This document shows, in pieces, positions 1 to 11,868 of a DNA stretch of 64,000 nt. Numbering within the stretch: the first letter of the stretch is position 1; each line of letters opens with the position of its first letter. The translations under genes were made by a program, and so were the position numbers. This stretch comes from Morchella semilibera (Eukaryota; Ascomycota; Pezizomycetes; Pezizales; Morchellaceae), in contig WBVU01000003.1 of the NCBI GenBank assembly GCA_009192285.1, positions 1,395,973 to 1,459,972 of the forward strand, given 5' to 3'. The notes beneath the pieces are model-generated. The model had not been told where the DNA came from and ran no database searches. It worked only from the letters and a program-made list of their open reading frames with translations.

Positions 1-233
1 AATTTCATAGAGGGTAATACTGCAAATTTGTAATTGCTTGTGGCGAGCGAGGTGACTAAAAGGAACGGGGCCTATCATATACGTCGGATGTTTAATACCA
101 GGGATAACATCAGGGGTAACTATCGAATTGCAGTTCTTTTTGCAGAACTCCGAGTCGAAAGCCACCGTATTATTTTTAAATTTAAGGGTGGCGTCATGAT
201 GTTGTAGCCAAGGAATACCAAGGACTAGGGGGT

Positions 234-634
234 TCTCAGGGGGGCGTCAGGGGTGTAGCTTTATTCCGCAGGGTGCGGGGTAGTGGCAGCGATACTTCCC
301 AAAAGGGGGGAGGTATGAACGAGAAGTATAGAAGGCAGCGATAGTCACTAGTAGAAAATAGAGACTATAATGTATTATAGATAGATACAGAAGATGTTGC
401 GTAAAGAGAAAAGGAAAAGAAAGAAAGTACAGGAGTAGGCGCCATTGCCTCCCTTATATATCCGCTACTCCAGAGCCAAGCCTGACTCATACCCTCGCGT
501 AACCCGACTATGACTCACACTCTCACGTAACAGAAAGCCATAGAACGTATTCTGACTCATCTCCGCTTCCTAGCTTACATTAATTCCGACCCTGCCAATC
601 GTTCCAAACCTCCGAACCTAGCGTATCCATGAAA
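234..634 (-). repeat. Solo LTR, family A, inside the left-edge gypsy relic
   Basis: A 401-bp LTR matching the terminal repeats of the gypsy element at 6293-12267. On the plus strand it starts tctcagg and ends catgaaa, the reverse of the sense termini TTTCATG...TGAGA. It interrupts the protease-RT linker sequence that is continuous in the related copy near 10110. The flanks ggggt and gggtt are consistent with a slightly decayed 5-bp target duplication. No internal element sequence remains, so LTR-LTR recombination is the likely origin. Confidence 0.85.
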
Positions 635-1232
635 GGGTTACTACCCTAACCTGGTGACAAAGAATGGAATTTGTACTTGATGAGAGCCAATAAGTAAGGG
701 GACACGGCATATCGAAGTAATTTGTCCAGATGCTATAGGTCTCCCATCGATAACCTCAAGTATACGGGGAGTTTTAAGAGAAAAAATAGAAAGTTGATGA
801 TGGCGCGCAAAGGTTTCATCAATAAATGCGAATCCCGAGGCCCCAGTATTGATCATAGTATAAGTGGAAATAAAGTTCTTATTATAAGTAATGTTACAAG
901 CTACAACTAAGTGGTCTCCATTTAACTCCTCCTCTGCCGTAACTGAAACCGAAGACCCAGAAATAGAAAGCACAGATAAAGAAAACTCTTTTGAAGGTCC
1001 CTGGCGAGGGCCATAATATTGGCCAGGGACTACTGAAAACCCGAATTACCAGAAGACGAACTAACATCCGTAGAAGAAGAAAGAGAGGAAATAGAAGCAG
1101 CAGCCTCAACAGGGGCAGTGGGGGGAGCAAATAGGGCAGCGCCTCTTATAGCCGGAGGGGGGCCAAGTGCCAGTGCCAGTGGGCGACTGCATTGGGGACA
1201 GTTGGCGAAAACATAATCGGGGGCGGCACACT

Positions 1233-1375
1233 GATCAGCAAGACTTCATTTGTCTCCTGATGTCTCCTGAGCCTCAGGAGACTCAAAAAATATCTGGGGG
1301 TCTCAGGAGACACTCAGGAGACCCGGGAGACTGTTGGGAGACTCCAGTCACAACTTGAAGTTGAGTTTGCTGATC
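1233..1375 (+). mobile_element. Small palindrome-rich insert, copy 1 (non-autonomous element candidate)
   Basis: About 143 bp with inverted ends GATCAGCAA ... TTGCTGATC, filled with overlapping palindromic runs built on CTCAGGAGAC and GTCTCCTGA. It interrupts gag sequence that is continuous at the matching place near 10670 of the related element. A 7-bp direct repeat ggcggca flanks it (1222-1228 and 1376-1382), with 4 bp between the left repeat and the inverted end. A relative in the opposite orientation lies at 8926-9062. It has no coding capacity. A MITE-like element is the best guess; the superfamily is unknown. Confidence 0.6.
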
Positions 1376-1944
1376 GGCGGCAGTAGGTGCAGCCGCCATT
1401 CTCCATTCTCCATTTTTTCTCAGCAATAGTGGTGTGTCGGTGGCCATTAGCAAATGTATATTTTTCTTCTGATGGGGGGCGAGTAGTAGGGCGAGCCTGG
1501 AGGGCCGAAAGGTCCATAGGGGCGAGGCCTCCTGGTGTATGCGACGGATGTGGAGAAGCGGGTTGGGAGGCGAATTGTCCCATTGGGTTCCTATTGGTTT
1601 TGTGGGCATCCTTCCTGGCCCTAATGCTGTTGTCCATGGTCGTAAGTCTCCTAACATAGGCATCAAAGCCTTCTTCGGCGGTATTTTGGTAGATCATTGC
1701 ATCCTTGAGGTCGTCGGATAGTCCCGTTTCTAAAGAGTCTTTCTTGGATTCCGTGTTGTAGTCAAGTTGGCCCATGATGCGTAAGAATTGTGTGAGGTAG
1801 GTCGCAAAGTCCCCCTTGCACTGGTGGAGGCTTTGGAGCTCCCTCCTAGCTGTGCCTCGGGGGTCTGTGTCTCCAAAGGAGGCTTCTAAGAATGCAACGA
1901 AGGTAGCAACAGAAGCAAATGGGGCGGCGTCTCTAGTGGCCATT

Positions 1945-2070
1945 TGTGATCGAGTAACCCGTCGCAAAGTAGAAGATAACAATGATAATGCAGAAAGACT
2001 TGAGGAGCACAGTCTACTCGACGAGGAGATCGACGAAGACAGAGGCAACACCGGACGGACACAAGCACAG
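1945..2070 (-). repeat. LTR D fragment
   Basis: 126 bp matching the low-coordinate end of the complete LTR D copies at 30244 and 41261, beginning tgtgatcgagtaaccc. It replaces the gag start of the left-edge gypsy relic and is cut off abruptly by LTR C at 2071, so only part of the LTR remains. Confidence 0.75.
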
Positions 2071-3033
2071 TACCAGGGTGCCACACCGGACCACTAGAGC
2101 AGCACTGCGAAGAGCCCAGAGTCCGAAACGCTAACCGCAAAGGCAGAAAGGAACGGGGTCACTTCAGTCCACACGTAACTAGAATCTCCGTTGTCCGATG
2201 CTAGTCCGACGAGTATAGAAAGTTGTTTAGATTGGGGTAATGCTAACACGAAGATTGGTTCAGGTGGATATTTTTAAGAATCAGTAAGAGCGTATAGGAT
2301 AGAGGTAATAGATTTATATTGTTAAGATTCTTTCTGCATCGATGATGATTTCAACAAAGTCGGAGAACTGAATGACACTGTATTTATATCCCGCGCAAAT
2401 GTCACGCGGACTAAGAACTATCATAACAACAAATATGTGGGAAACCCAGAAGACCCTGATAACGCCAAGGAAACCAAACACCAACGCCAATGTTCCCAAC
2501 GCCTTTTAAATCCCTCATGTTACATCGCGCTACTGCATGCACTCAGTTTTTCGTCAGCGGGAAAGTGCCGGAGTCAGCCTACCGGATAACTCCTTAGTAC
2601 TGGGCCTCGACTTCGTTCGCCAACTCTTTCCCTGCATCATTATCTGTCACTAAGGAGCATGGCTCAACATTAGGACTATCAACGATTAGGTACCGGAGGT
2701 GTCGGGTAGTCTTACCTTTCCCTGAGAAGTCACCAGCGTCAGCTTTCTCAAAACCTTCGCCATTTGATCAATTTTGGTCCGATTGATCCCAAACTTGAAC
2801 TGCTGCCCCCTCAGATGCCCACCGGTGTCCTGAGTGGCTGTGCCGGCGCCTTGACGCTCCATGGGTTATTTTCGGGTCGAAAATGTGTTTTTTAACTAGT
2901 GATTCCGCAACTCCGCAATCTGGCCCAGACTGGCACCCGGGCCACTGTACCTTTCTGAGGCATCAATTGGGAGTTTAGTAGTATAGGGAGGCTTTGTTAG
3001 TCTTCCTGTCTCCATTTTCCAAAACCCGTAACA
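2071..3033 (-). repeat. Solo LTR, family C, at a chimeric junction
   Basis: A 963-bp LTR matching the copies at 37880, 44426 and 53173. In the sense direction the family starts TGTTAC and ends CCTAATA, with a TATA-like box (gggatataatt in the 37880 copy). Here the left flank is LTR D / gypsy sequence and the right flank is LINE sequence. The flanking 5-mers (cacag and gatat) do not match, so this is not a simple insertion; recombination between dispersed copies is likely. No internal sequence of this family exists in the window. Confidence 0.8.
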
Positions 3034-4390
3034 GATATAGTTATAATTCAGGAACCTTTTGTTATGCCGGGCATGATTGCAGGTTCCTGGACATCAATAT
3101 CACACCCCTCCTTTGATTGTATCATTCCCACATCAGATCGACCACTAAGAACACTTATCTTCACTATCAAGACACACCTCAATCCCCACCTCATCATTCA
3201 ACCTAAACCAGATATCGTCAACGATCCAGACCTACAAGCAATAGATATATCAACCCCCTCAATACCTGCCCTAACCACCTTTAAACCTTTATAACGAAGA
3301 TCTACCTGGATACAACAATGAACCATATACAGTGGAGAGAGTATGGTTAATATTCAACTCCCTACAAGAACAATCATAGCTGGAGACCTTAATTCGCATC
3401 ATCCATGGTGGAACTCAGCAAACCATACACTAAAACGCCATGGAGCATTAGTTCAACTTCTGGAAACTGGAAACTTCACTCTCATCAACGAACCAGACAT
3501 CCCAACCTTTGACTATGGAACTGGCATTGGCACCTTAGTTCTACTAGTAGACTTAGTTTTTGCATCTAGAGCGGTCAACACTACCTGACAATTGGGCTAT
3601 TAATGAAGAAGCAGCAACAGGATCAGATCATGAAGTAATTCGATTTGATTTTGTATCTGATTCAATTGAATCAGTACCTCCCCCTTCAACTGAACAGTTC
3701 AACTGGGCTAAGGCAGATTGGGATCTTTTCAAACAACACCTAGAAATCTCTCTCTAAACTCAGCCTTCCGATAGAATCTCCTTCACACTCATCCAAATGA
3801 ACAAAACCTAGTAGCAGGAGCTATCCTACTTTTGGAACTTATATCCACAGCAGCTGAACGTAATGTTCCAATCAGGAAATCTTCTCCTCGATCTAAAGCA
3901 TGGTGGAGTGAGGATATCACAGAACATAGACGACATATGAAGAGTGCCCTAAGAGAATGGAAATTGGAAAGGTCTCCAATAATGCATCAAAGATTCAGAT
4001 CGCATAGATCAGAATACTTCAAAAGTATCAGGAGAGCTAAAGAGTCTCATTGGAATAGCTTCCTTGAGAACGCTAAAGGAAACGATATATTAACAGCCTT
4101 CAGATTCACTAAACCTAGAAAGACGGAACGTACACCACCACTCAATAATGCTACAACTGGAGAAACCGTCACCACTTTTGAAGAGAAAGCCAATCTATAC
4201 AGAGCTGCTCTCTTCCCACCTCCCCCTATTATACCTCAAAGGGACACCCAAACGCAGGGTGACAGAATACCATGGAAAGACCTGACAGATGATGAGATCA
4301 AGAGGGCGATCATGACTTCCTCTCCCAACAAAGCTCCAGTGCCAGATGGGATCAACTTCAAATGCATTCAACAAGCATACCTAGCGACAC
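3034..4390 (+). pseudogene. LINE ORF2 relic: endonuclease domain to start of reverse transcriptase
   Basis: This block corresponds to residues of about 38-487 of the intact ORF2 at 14869-18840. The AP-type endonuclease motif AGDLNSHHPWW is kept near 3373, and GSDHEVIRFD near 3621 carries the catalytic Asp-His pair. Frame changes fall between about 3294 and 3343, near 3580 and between 3757 and 3832; the last long open stretch (3832-4434) runs through HRRHMKSALREWKLERSP and APVPDGINFKC, where the intact copy has APGPDGINFKC. The block stops at the LTR E insertion. The product would be non-functional. Confidence 0.88.
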
Positions 4391-4956
4391 TATCACAGCG
4401 TACCACGGAGTTCGCAGGGAAGGAGGATATCTAGGAATGGAGTGTTGATCGCGGTGTTTCTTTTGGGGTCTTGGAGTTTCTATGGGTTTCCGTTACACGA
4501 TGTTATGAGTCATGACTGTACAAGGATTAGGAGGGGTATATATATGTTGCTACGGATCTCTCCTTTGTTCTTTTCTCTTTCTTTCTTTTCCTACGTGTTC
4601 TTTCTATTATCAACCCTACGGTTTAGTTTCGTTTCACCTCGTGTCTTTATTTCTGAATATATTACATTATAACCATAGTCTTCGTCAAGACCCCCTTGGG
4701 TCTTCCATAGTAACTCGCCTCGCCTGGCCTCACGTCGCCCCGCCCCGCCTTGTCCCTAGCCCATGACCGTAGTTCGTATCGTCTATTGGTATCTCCGTCT
4801 CCACGTCTTCGTCCGAGAGGCCATCTGGACCCTCTGCCCTACAACCCTGCTCCTCGGTTAAGTTCTCCCTCTGTTGATCCTCGTTTTCGCCCCTGTTCCT
4901 GCCTCGGTTGTGTACCTCGGCCCTCTTGTCAGTCATCTCCATGTTGCTTCGTAACA
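4391..4956 (+). repeat. Solo LTR, family E, inside LINE copy 1
   Basis: A 566-bp LTR starting TATCACAGCG and ending TTCGTAACA, with a TATA-like box (gtatatatatg, near 4537). It splits the LINE codons that read continuously in copy 2. The target duplication is gacac / gatac (4386-4390 and 4957-4961, one mismatch). A second copy at 51816-52375 is the 3' LTR of gypsy element L, which ties LTR E to that family. Confidence 0.88.
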
Positions 4957-6292
4957 GATACCTCACCATTTCAACTCATTCTATAAAGCAACCATGACCG
5001 CTGGCTGTCACCCACACATTTGGAGAGAAGCCACTGTTGTTATTATAAAAAAGCCCAACAAACCAGACTATTCGATTCCAAAAGCGTATAGGCCAGTTTC
5101 CTTGCTTAATTGCTTAGGCAAGGTACTGGAAAAGATAATAGCTTCAAAACCTGCATACCTCACAAAGAGATACAATCTACTTCACCACTAGCAGATTGCA
5201 GGAAGACCAAAGAGATCTGCTGTGGATGTCTGTATGCTGGTAGCAAGCAAAGTGGATGAAGCAAACAGAAAAGGAAAGGTCATTTCAGCATTGTTTATAG
5301 ATGTCAAAGGAGCATTTGACAATGTATTCAAGGACAAACTCATACATACAGCAAAGGAAAAACGCCTGCCCGCTCAAATAGTCAGATGGATAGATAACCT
5401 CCTAAGCAACAGGAAACCTTCGCTAGCCTTTGATGGGCAACAAGAACCTATTTCAACAATATCAACAAGAATTCCACAGGGAAGCCTAACATTACCAATT
5501 TTTTTTTTTCTTTACTTATCACCACTCTTCGATATTCTTCAACGCCACTTTCCTCATCAACAGATACCAAGTTATATTGATGATATTGGTATAAGAATAG
5601 TGGGGAAAGATGAAAGCTCGAACTCCAAACACTTGGAAAGAATGGCACAGCTAGCTGTCACATGGGGTGAAGCTAATGCTCTGGCATTCGACAACCTCAA
5701 AACAGAACTACTTCACTTTCACAACAAACAAACTACAAACACTACGGATACAGCCAAGGTCAGAATGCCTGATGGTACTCTGGTTGAAGCCAGCGATACA
5801 CTAAGATGGCTGAGTATTTGGTTTGATAGGAAGCTATCTTTCAAATAACATGTCAAAACTCAAGCGGCTTCAGCTATGAGGGCATTTCTTGCACTCGCCA
5901 GGTTAGGAAATACAGAGAAAAACTTGAGCCAAACAGCTCTCAGACAGCTCTATCAGACCTATGTCACTCCAATCAGTGATGTTGGTGCAGAGGTTTGGTG
6001 GAATGGACAGATAGGATATAAAACGCAGCTTCAGAAGATACAAAACAACGTAATAAGAAGGATCACTGGTGCTTTCAGAACAACACCAATATCAGCACTC
6101 CAAGCAGAAACTGCACTACTACCCGTAGAGATCAGGTTTGACCTCCAACAACAGAAATATGCTCTACGCATTATAAGCATGCTAGCCACCCACCCTATCA
6201 GCACCTTCAGCCCAGATTCGTTTCCTAGTACACAAGAATCAGGAAGAGAAGAAGAACCCACAGCTACCCCATGACACTCTGCTGGTGCTAGG
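4957..6292 (+). pseudogene. LINE ORF2 relic: reverse transcriptase and connection region
   Basis: Continues the LINE directly after solo LTR E. It keeps the RT entry block IPKAYRPVSLLNCLGK (about 5078-5125), the palm Asp block FIDVKGAFDN (about 5296), and the active-site box YIDDIG (about 5574). The block IPQGSLTLPIFFF replaces IPQGSPTSPILFL of the intact copy. A stop at about 5189 and a frame interruption around 5848-5876 break it. After the palm comes the region around VWWNGQIGYKTQLQKIQNN. The block ends at the ctagg target site of gypsy element A (6288-6292). Confidence 0.88.
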
Positions 6293-6691
6293 TCTCACTG
6301 GGGCGTTAGAGTTATAGCTTCGTTCCGCAAGGTGCGGGGTAGTGACAGCGATACTTCCCAAGAGGGGGGAAGTATGAAGGAGAAGTATGAGAATCAGCGA
6401 TAGTCACTAGTAGAGAATAGAGACTATAGTGTATTGTAGATACAGAAGACGTTGCGTAAAGAGAAAAGAAGAAAGAAAGAAAGTACAGAAGTAGGCGCCG
6501 TTGCCTCCCTTATATACCCGTTATTCCAGAGCCAAGCCTGACTCATACCTTCGCGTAACCCCAACCATGACTCACAATCTCGCGTAACAGAAACCCATAG
6601 AACCTACTCTGACTCAACCCCGCCTCCTAACTTACAATAATCCCAACCCTGCCAATCGTTCCAATCGTCCGATCCTAACATATCCATGAAA
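6293..6691 (-). repeat. 3' LTR of gypsy element A
   Basis: 399 bp, plus-strand ends tctcact and catgaaa. It pairs with 11869-12267. The last codons of pol lie inside it (down to 6604), so the first part of U3 is coding; the encoded stretch includes WNDWQGWDYCKLG. Confidence 0.92.
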
Positions 6692-8925
6692 GTAGCCCCC
6701 CCCTTCAAGCGCGAGCTCCTGCGAGCCTTGATATCCCCTGGTCCTGGTTTAGCAGGATAGCGTGTATGAAACTTATCAACGGCGGCAGTCTGTTGGTGGT
6801 AATCGGCAGGCTCCCACGTGGTGTCAGCATACCCTGTCCACTTCACATAGTACTGAAGTCCCTGCTTCCCATGATGCCTCGAGTCCAAAACTTCTTCGAC
6901 CTCATATTCCTCCTCCTGATCAACAACAATAGGTGGAGGGGGTGGTTGTCCTTGTCCCAGTACAGGATCGACGGCGGCAAGGTCCAACAGAGAAACATGG
7001 AAGACAGAATGCATTCTCATCGAGCCCGGAAGATTTAATCGATAAGCGTAGGGTGAAACAACTTCTTGAACGGGAAAGGGTCCCAATCTTTTCCAATCAA
7101 GCTTCCTGGAATTCCGCGAAGTTCGAATATTCTTTGCTGAAACAAACACCATATCGCCAACTTCATAACATGGGGCGGGAGTACGCTTCGTATTAACTGA
7201 CTTCTCTTGTTGATCTTGAGCGGTTCTAAGTTGAGTTCGTAGATAGTCGTGCAATTCCTTCATCTTGCTTGCAAAATCGTGGGCATCGAGACTCGGTGGC
7301 GTTTTCTCTAATTTTCGTAGATCCATCGTAAATCGAGGGTTATAGCCATAATTGGCAAAAAACGGGGTGGCTTTGGTGGAAGCTGACACCTGATTATTTG
7401 CTGCAAATTCTGCCATCGGCAACCTCTTAACCCAGTCGTCCTGTTGATATGACACGTACCCTCGAAGATATTGTTCCATCACCGCATTCAATCTCTCTGT
7501 TTGACCATCCGTCTCCGGGTGAAAGGCTGTTGACATTCTGGCTTCGATTTTCAATTGCTTACAAAGGGATTTCCAGAACTTCGCAGTAAATTGGGTTCCC
7601 CTGTCAGACGTAATATGTGTAGGCAGGCCATGCAGTTTCCAAACGTGTTGCAGATATAGATCGGCTAAATCTTCTGCATTGACTGTAGTATTGCAGGGCA
7701 AGAGGTGACGCATCTTCGTTAACCGATCCACAACCACCAGTATAGCATCGTACCCCTCACTCTCTGGTAGACCCGTAACAAAATCCATAGAGATCTCTCT
7801 CCAGGGTTGTTCTGGTATAGGTAGCGGTCGAAGTACTCCTAACTTCCCATGTGTCGTTGGCTTACTTCGCTGGCAAATATGGCAATTCCGAATATATTGA
7901 CCGATATAATCACGCATATTTGGCCAATAATAATCCCTGCTAACCAATTCAAAGGTTTTTTCTCTGCCAGGGTGTCCTGCCGAAGGAGCATCGTGGTATT
8001 GTTTCAGAATCTCCAGCCTCAATGGTGCATAGTTGGGAACATAAAGACTTTCGCGATAGAGCAGGTGGCCGTCTACTTCGGTACATTCTGCTAGGGATAT
8101 CTCTTTGCAGTGTTTTGTATCTGTCTGCCGTAGATCCAGAATCTTTTGTGGGAATGGGTCAGCTAAATATCCTTCATCGAATAATTTCTGTAGGAGGGCG
8201 TTCTTTTCAGCGGGTTCATTTGCCAAAGAACCCGCTAACAAACTTAGCTTAGGATCCAAATTTTCCTTCTTCAAAACCGTCTGACTCTGGTGCAACAATC
8301 TTTCATCCCCTTCCTCAGGGAGATCTCCTGATCTCCTAGTCAACGTATCCGGCTTCCCGCTCTGCCTTCCCGGCCTATATTTAATAATAAAATTAAATCG
8401 CGATAAATATTCGGCCCATCGTACTTGTCTCCTATTGAGTTGCTTGGTGGACATAAAATATTCGAGGTTTTTGTGATCAGAAATAACCTCAATAGGATGT
8501 TTAGCTCCTTCCAACTCCGGCCTCCATTCTTCGAAACATCTAATTATCGCCAATAACTCTTTATCATAAATCTTGTAATTACATTCTGCTGGCGTATGTT
8601 TCTTAGAAAAGAACGCCACAGGATGTAATTTCCCCTGTTCATCATATTGGGAAAGTATGCCACCGGCAACATAGTCCGACGCATCTGTTTCCACTATAAT
8701 TGGCTTTTCGGGATCAAAATAAATCAAGATAGGGGCAGTGGTGAAGGCCTCTTTCAAGGATTGAAATGCTATTTCTGCTTCCGATGTCCATATAAAAGGA
8801 ACATTTTTTTTTGTGAGTTTGGTCAAGGGAGCGGCGAGTTTTGAGAATCCGAAAATAAAGCGACGATAAAAATTGGCAAAGCCCAGAAAGGCTTGCACAT
8901 CCTTGACCGACTTAGGGGTGGTCCA

Positions 8926-9062
8926 CATCAGCAAACTCAACTTGTGACTGGAGTCTCCCAACAGTCTCCCGGGTCTCTTGAGAGTCTCATGAGACTCCTG
9001 GATATATTTTGAGTCTCATGAGGCTCAGGAGACATCAGGAGTCAAATGAAGTCTTGCTGATG
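8926..9062 (-). mobile_element. Small palindrome-rich insert, copy 2
   Basis: 137 bp with perfect 9-bp inverted ends CATCAGCAA ... TTGCTGATG and a core of repeated, overlapping GAGTCTC/CTCAGGAGAC palindromes. Its reverse complement aligns along its whole length with the insert at 1233-1375. The uninterrupted pol sequence can be read near 36893 in the related element K. The flanks share only ca (8924-8925, 9063-9064), so the target duplication is short or lost. No coding capacity. Confidence 0.62.
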
Positions 9063-11470
9063 CATTCTTGTACCGCCGATACCTTGTGAGGATCCATACG
9101 TATACCATTGGGTTCGATAATCAATCCTAGGTAAGTGGTGCTTTGAGTATGAAATTCGCACTTCTCTGGTTTCAGCAGGATTCCGTTCTCCTGTAGGGCT
9201 CCCAATATTATTTCGACATGTTGTTCATGTTCCTCGAGGGAATCGCTATATATAAGGATATCGTCCAAATATTCGGTGCAAAATTGATCCAAATGTTCTC
9301 GAAGGCAATTGTTAATAAAATGTTGAAAGGTAGCGGGGGCGTTGGTAAGACCAAATGACATTACGGTATATTCGAAGTGACCGTAGCGGGTCCTAAATGC
9401 TGTCTTCCACTCCTCCCCTTCGGCCATACGAATTTGATTATACCCCTGCCTTAAATCCAACTTGGTATACCACTTGGCTTTGGAGAGACGGTCCAGAGTT
9501 TCCCGAATTAAGGGTAATGAGTATCGATTCTTGACCGTCAGCTCGTTTAGTCCTCGATAATCCACGCAGAGGCGAAGGGACCCGTCAGCCTTCCCCACAA
9601 ATAACACAGGAGCCCCGGCCGGGGACGAGCTGGCGCGAATAAAGCCTTTGGAGAGATTTTCCCGAATATAGTCCCTTAGTGCACACAACTCGTCCCTAGA
9701 CATACCATAGAGAGGACCAAATGGAGGCTCCTTGCCTTCCTTCAGGGGTATCTTATGATCATAGGGGCGGCGAGGCGGTAGGTCCTGGGCGAAGGCTTCG
9801 TCGAACATATTCAATCGATTGTGATAGCGTTCGGGAATCTTTTGTTTCCATCCATCCCTTGGGGCGTCCTGGAGGGCCTTCTCAATCTCGTACAATGTTA
9901 TACTGCAGATTTGGAGTTGCTTACGGCGGGCGAGGCGACTAAAAGGAACAGGGCCTATCATATAAGTTGGAGGTTTAATGCCGGGAATAACATCGGGGAT
10001 AGTGGTAGAATTGCAGTTCTTTTTACAGAACTCTGAATCAAAGGCCACCGTATTACTCTTAAATTTCAGGGTGGCATCGTGATGTTGTAGCCAAGGAATA
10101 CCAAGAACTAGGGGGTACTGTCCAGCTGGGTAACGAAAAGTGGAATTTGTTCTTGATGAGAGCCGATAAGTAGAGGTACACGACATATCGAGGTAATTTG
10201 TCCGGATGCAATGGGTCTCCCGTCGATAACTTCAAGAATACGAGGAGTTTTAAGGGGGAGAAGAGGAAGTTGATGATGACGCGCAAAGGTTTCATCAATA
10301 AATGCGAATCCCGAGGCCCCAGTATCAATCATAGCATAGGTGGAAATAGAGTTCTTATTGTGAGCAATGTTACAAGCTACAACTAAGTGGTCTCCATTTA
10401 ATTCCTCCTCTGCCATAACCGAAACCGAAAAACCAGAAATAGAAAACGCAGATAAAGAAAATTCCTTTGAAGGTCCCTGGCGAGGGCCATGATACTGGCC
10501 AGGGACTACTGAAAACCCGAATTACCAGAAGACAACACAACATCCGTAGAAGAAGAAGAAATAGGAGCTTCAATAGGGGCGGCAGGAGGAGCAGATAGGG
10601 CGGCACCCCTCATAGCTGGAGGGGGAGCACGCGAGCGATTGCCTTGGGGGCAGTTGGCGAAAACATGATCGGGGGCAGCACAGTAGGCACAACGGCCATT
10701 CTCTATCCTCCATTTCTTTTCAGCAGTCGTAGTATGTTGGCGGCCGTTGGCAAATGTATATTTCCCTTCTGGCGGGGGGCGTACAGTGGGGCGAGCCTGC
10801 AGGGCAGAAAGATCCATGGGGGCCAGGCCTCCTGGCGTGTGCGACGGATGGGGAGAAGCAGGTTGGGAGACGAATTGTCCCATCGGATTTTGGTTAGTTT
10901 TGTGGGCATCCTTCCTAGCCCTAATTCTGTTGTCCATGGTCATAAGTCTCCTGACATAGGCATCGAAGCCTTCCTCCGCGGTATCTTGATAAATCATGGC
11001 GTCCTTAAGATCGTCAGAGAGTCCAGTTTCCAGGGCATCCTTCTTGGCTTCCTCATTGTAGTCAAGTTGGCCCATGATACGTAGAAATTGGGTAAGGTAA
11101 GTTGCGAAGTCTCCCTTGCCTTGGCGAAGACCTTGGAGCTCCCTTCGGGCTGTGCCTCTAGGGTCCGGGTCTCCGAAAGATGCTTCCAAAAATGCAACAA
11201 AGATAGCGACAGAAGCAAATGGGGCAGCGTCTCCAGTGGCCATTGGGATGACCTGATCTAAAGCCTTTCCCTCCAACCGACTTACTGCATGGAAGACCTT
11301 AGCTTCTTCGTTCAGGAATCTATCGTGGTTAACCCTGAGTTTGGTACGGAGAAGGTTAAGGAACCCGGGTAACTCCTGGCGGGTCCCATTAAATTTGGGC
11401 GGATCTGGGAATTTCTCCGATCGAAAAGCGGGATGCGGATTATTAGCGGGTGGGGGAGGAACTATTGATG

Positions 11471-11515
11471 GGGGTGGTGGTGGTGGTGGTGGTGGTGGTG
11501 GTGGTGGTGGTGGTG
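11471..11515 (+). repeat. (GGT)n microsatellite in gag
   Basis: About fifteen GGT triplets, read on the coding strand as a proline run in the linker of gag of element A. The related element K has a shorter, interrupted run near 40258-40290. Confidence 0.9.
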
Positions 11516-11855
11516 CGCGAGCTGCAGTGAGTTGGAATTCCAAGGTTCGGACCTGGTCTTCTAGAGCATCATTATGATTGTTGGAGGCGATCAGTTGGTC
11601 CCTGGCTTCGGCCAACTGTTGTCTGGTTTGAAGGTGTAGGGCCCGGCTAGCGTCCCGTTCTGCCTTCCATCGATCTCCTTCGCGCACAAGAGCGAGGAGA
11701 TGTACATAGTGATAGTGTTTATCTTCGACTGCGTCAAACTCCTCAAAGGTTTGAGGGATTTGGTAATTGCCATCGATGGTAACCCTATCTAGGATGCGGG
11801 TTGTGGGAGGGGGTGGAGGACCAGGAGTAGACATAGTTGTGCACGGTGCGGATGA

Positions 11856-11868
11856 CGACGCAACGTAA
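11856..11868 (-). other. Primer-binding / self-priming site of gypsy element A
   Basis: Directly inside the 5' LTR. On the sense strand it reads TTACGTTGCGTCG. Its core ACGTTGCGT (11858-11866) is the exact complement of ACGCAACGT in the LTR (12025-12033), just downstream of the TATA box. This fits Tf1-type self-priming, in which the 5' end of the transcript folds back as primer. It does not begin with TGG as a tRNA-primed site would. Inference from sequence. Confidence 0.6.

Larger units (their letters stand above)
1..1944 (-). mobile_element. Broken Ty3/gypsy chromovirus, family A (fragment: gag, protease, start of RT)
   Basis: Relic of an LTR retrotransposon lying on the minus strand and running off the left edge. 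Reading from right to left it shows the gag core (about 1390-1944, with the stretch FATYLTQFLRIMGQLDYN), the end of gag, an aspartic protease with the TGASGFAFIDETFA signature (about 640-970), and the protease-RT linker (1-233). The same order and near-identical sequence occur in the better kept relative at 6293-12267, which sets the family. A solo LTR (234-634) and a small palindrome-rich insert (1233-1375) sit inside it, and LTR D sequence replaces its gag start at 1945. It is broken, with several breaks plus these insertions. The family assignment is secure; the age is only relative, older than its nested LTR. Confidence 0.85.
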
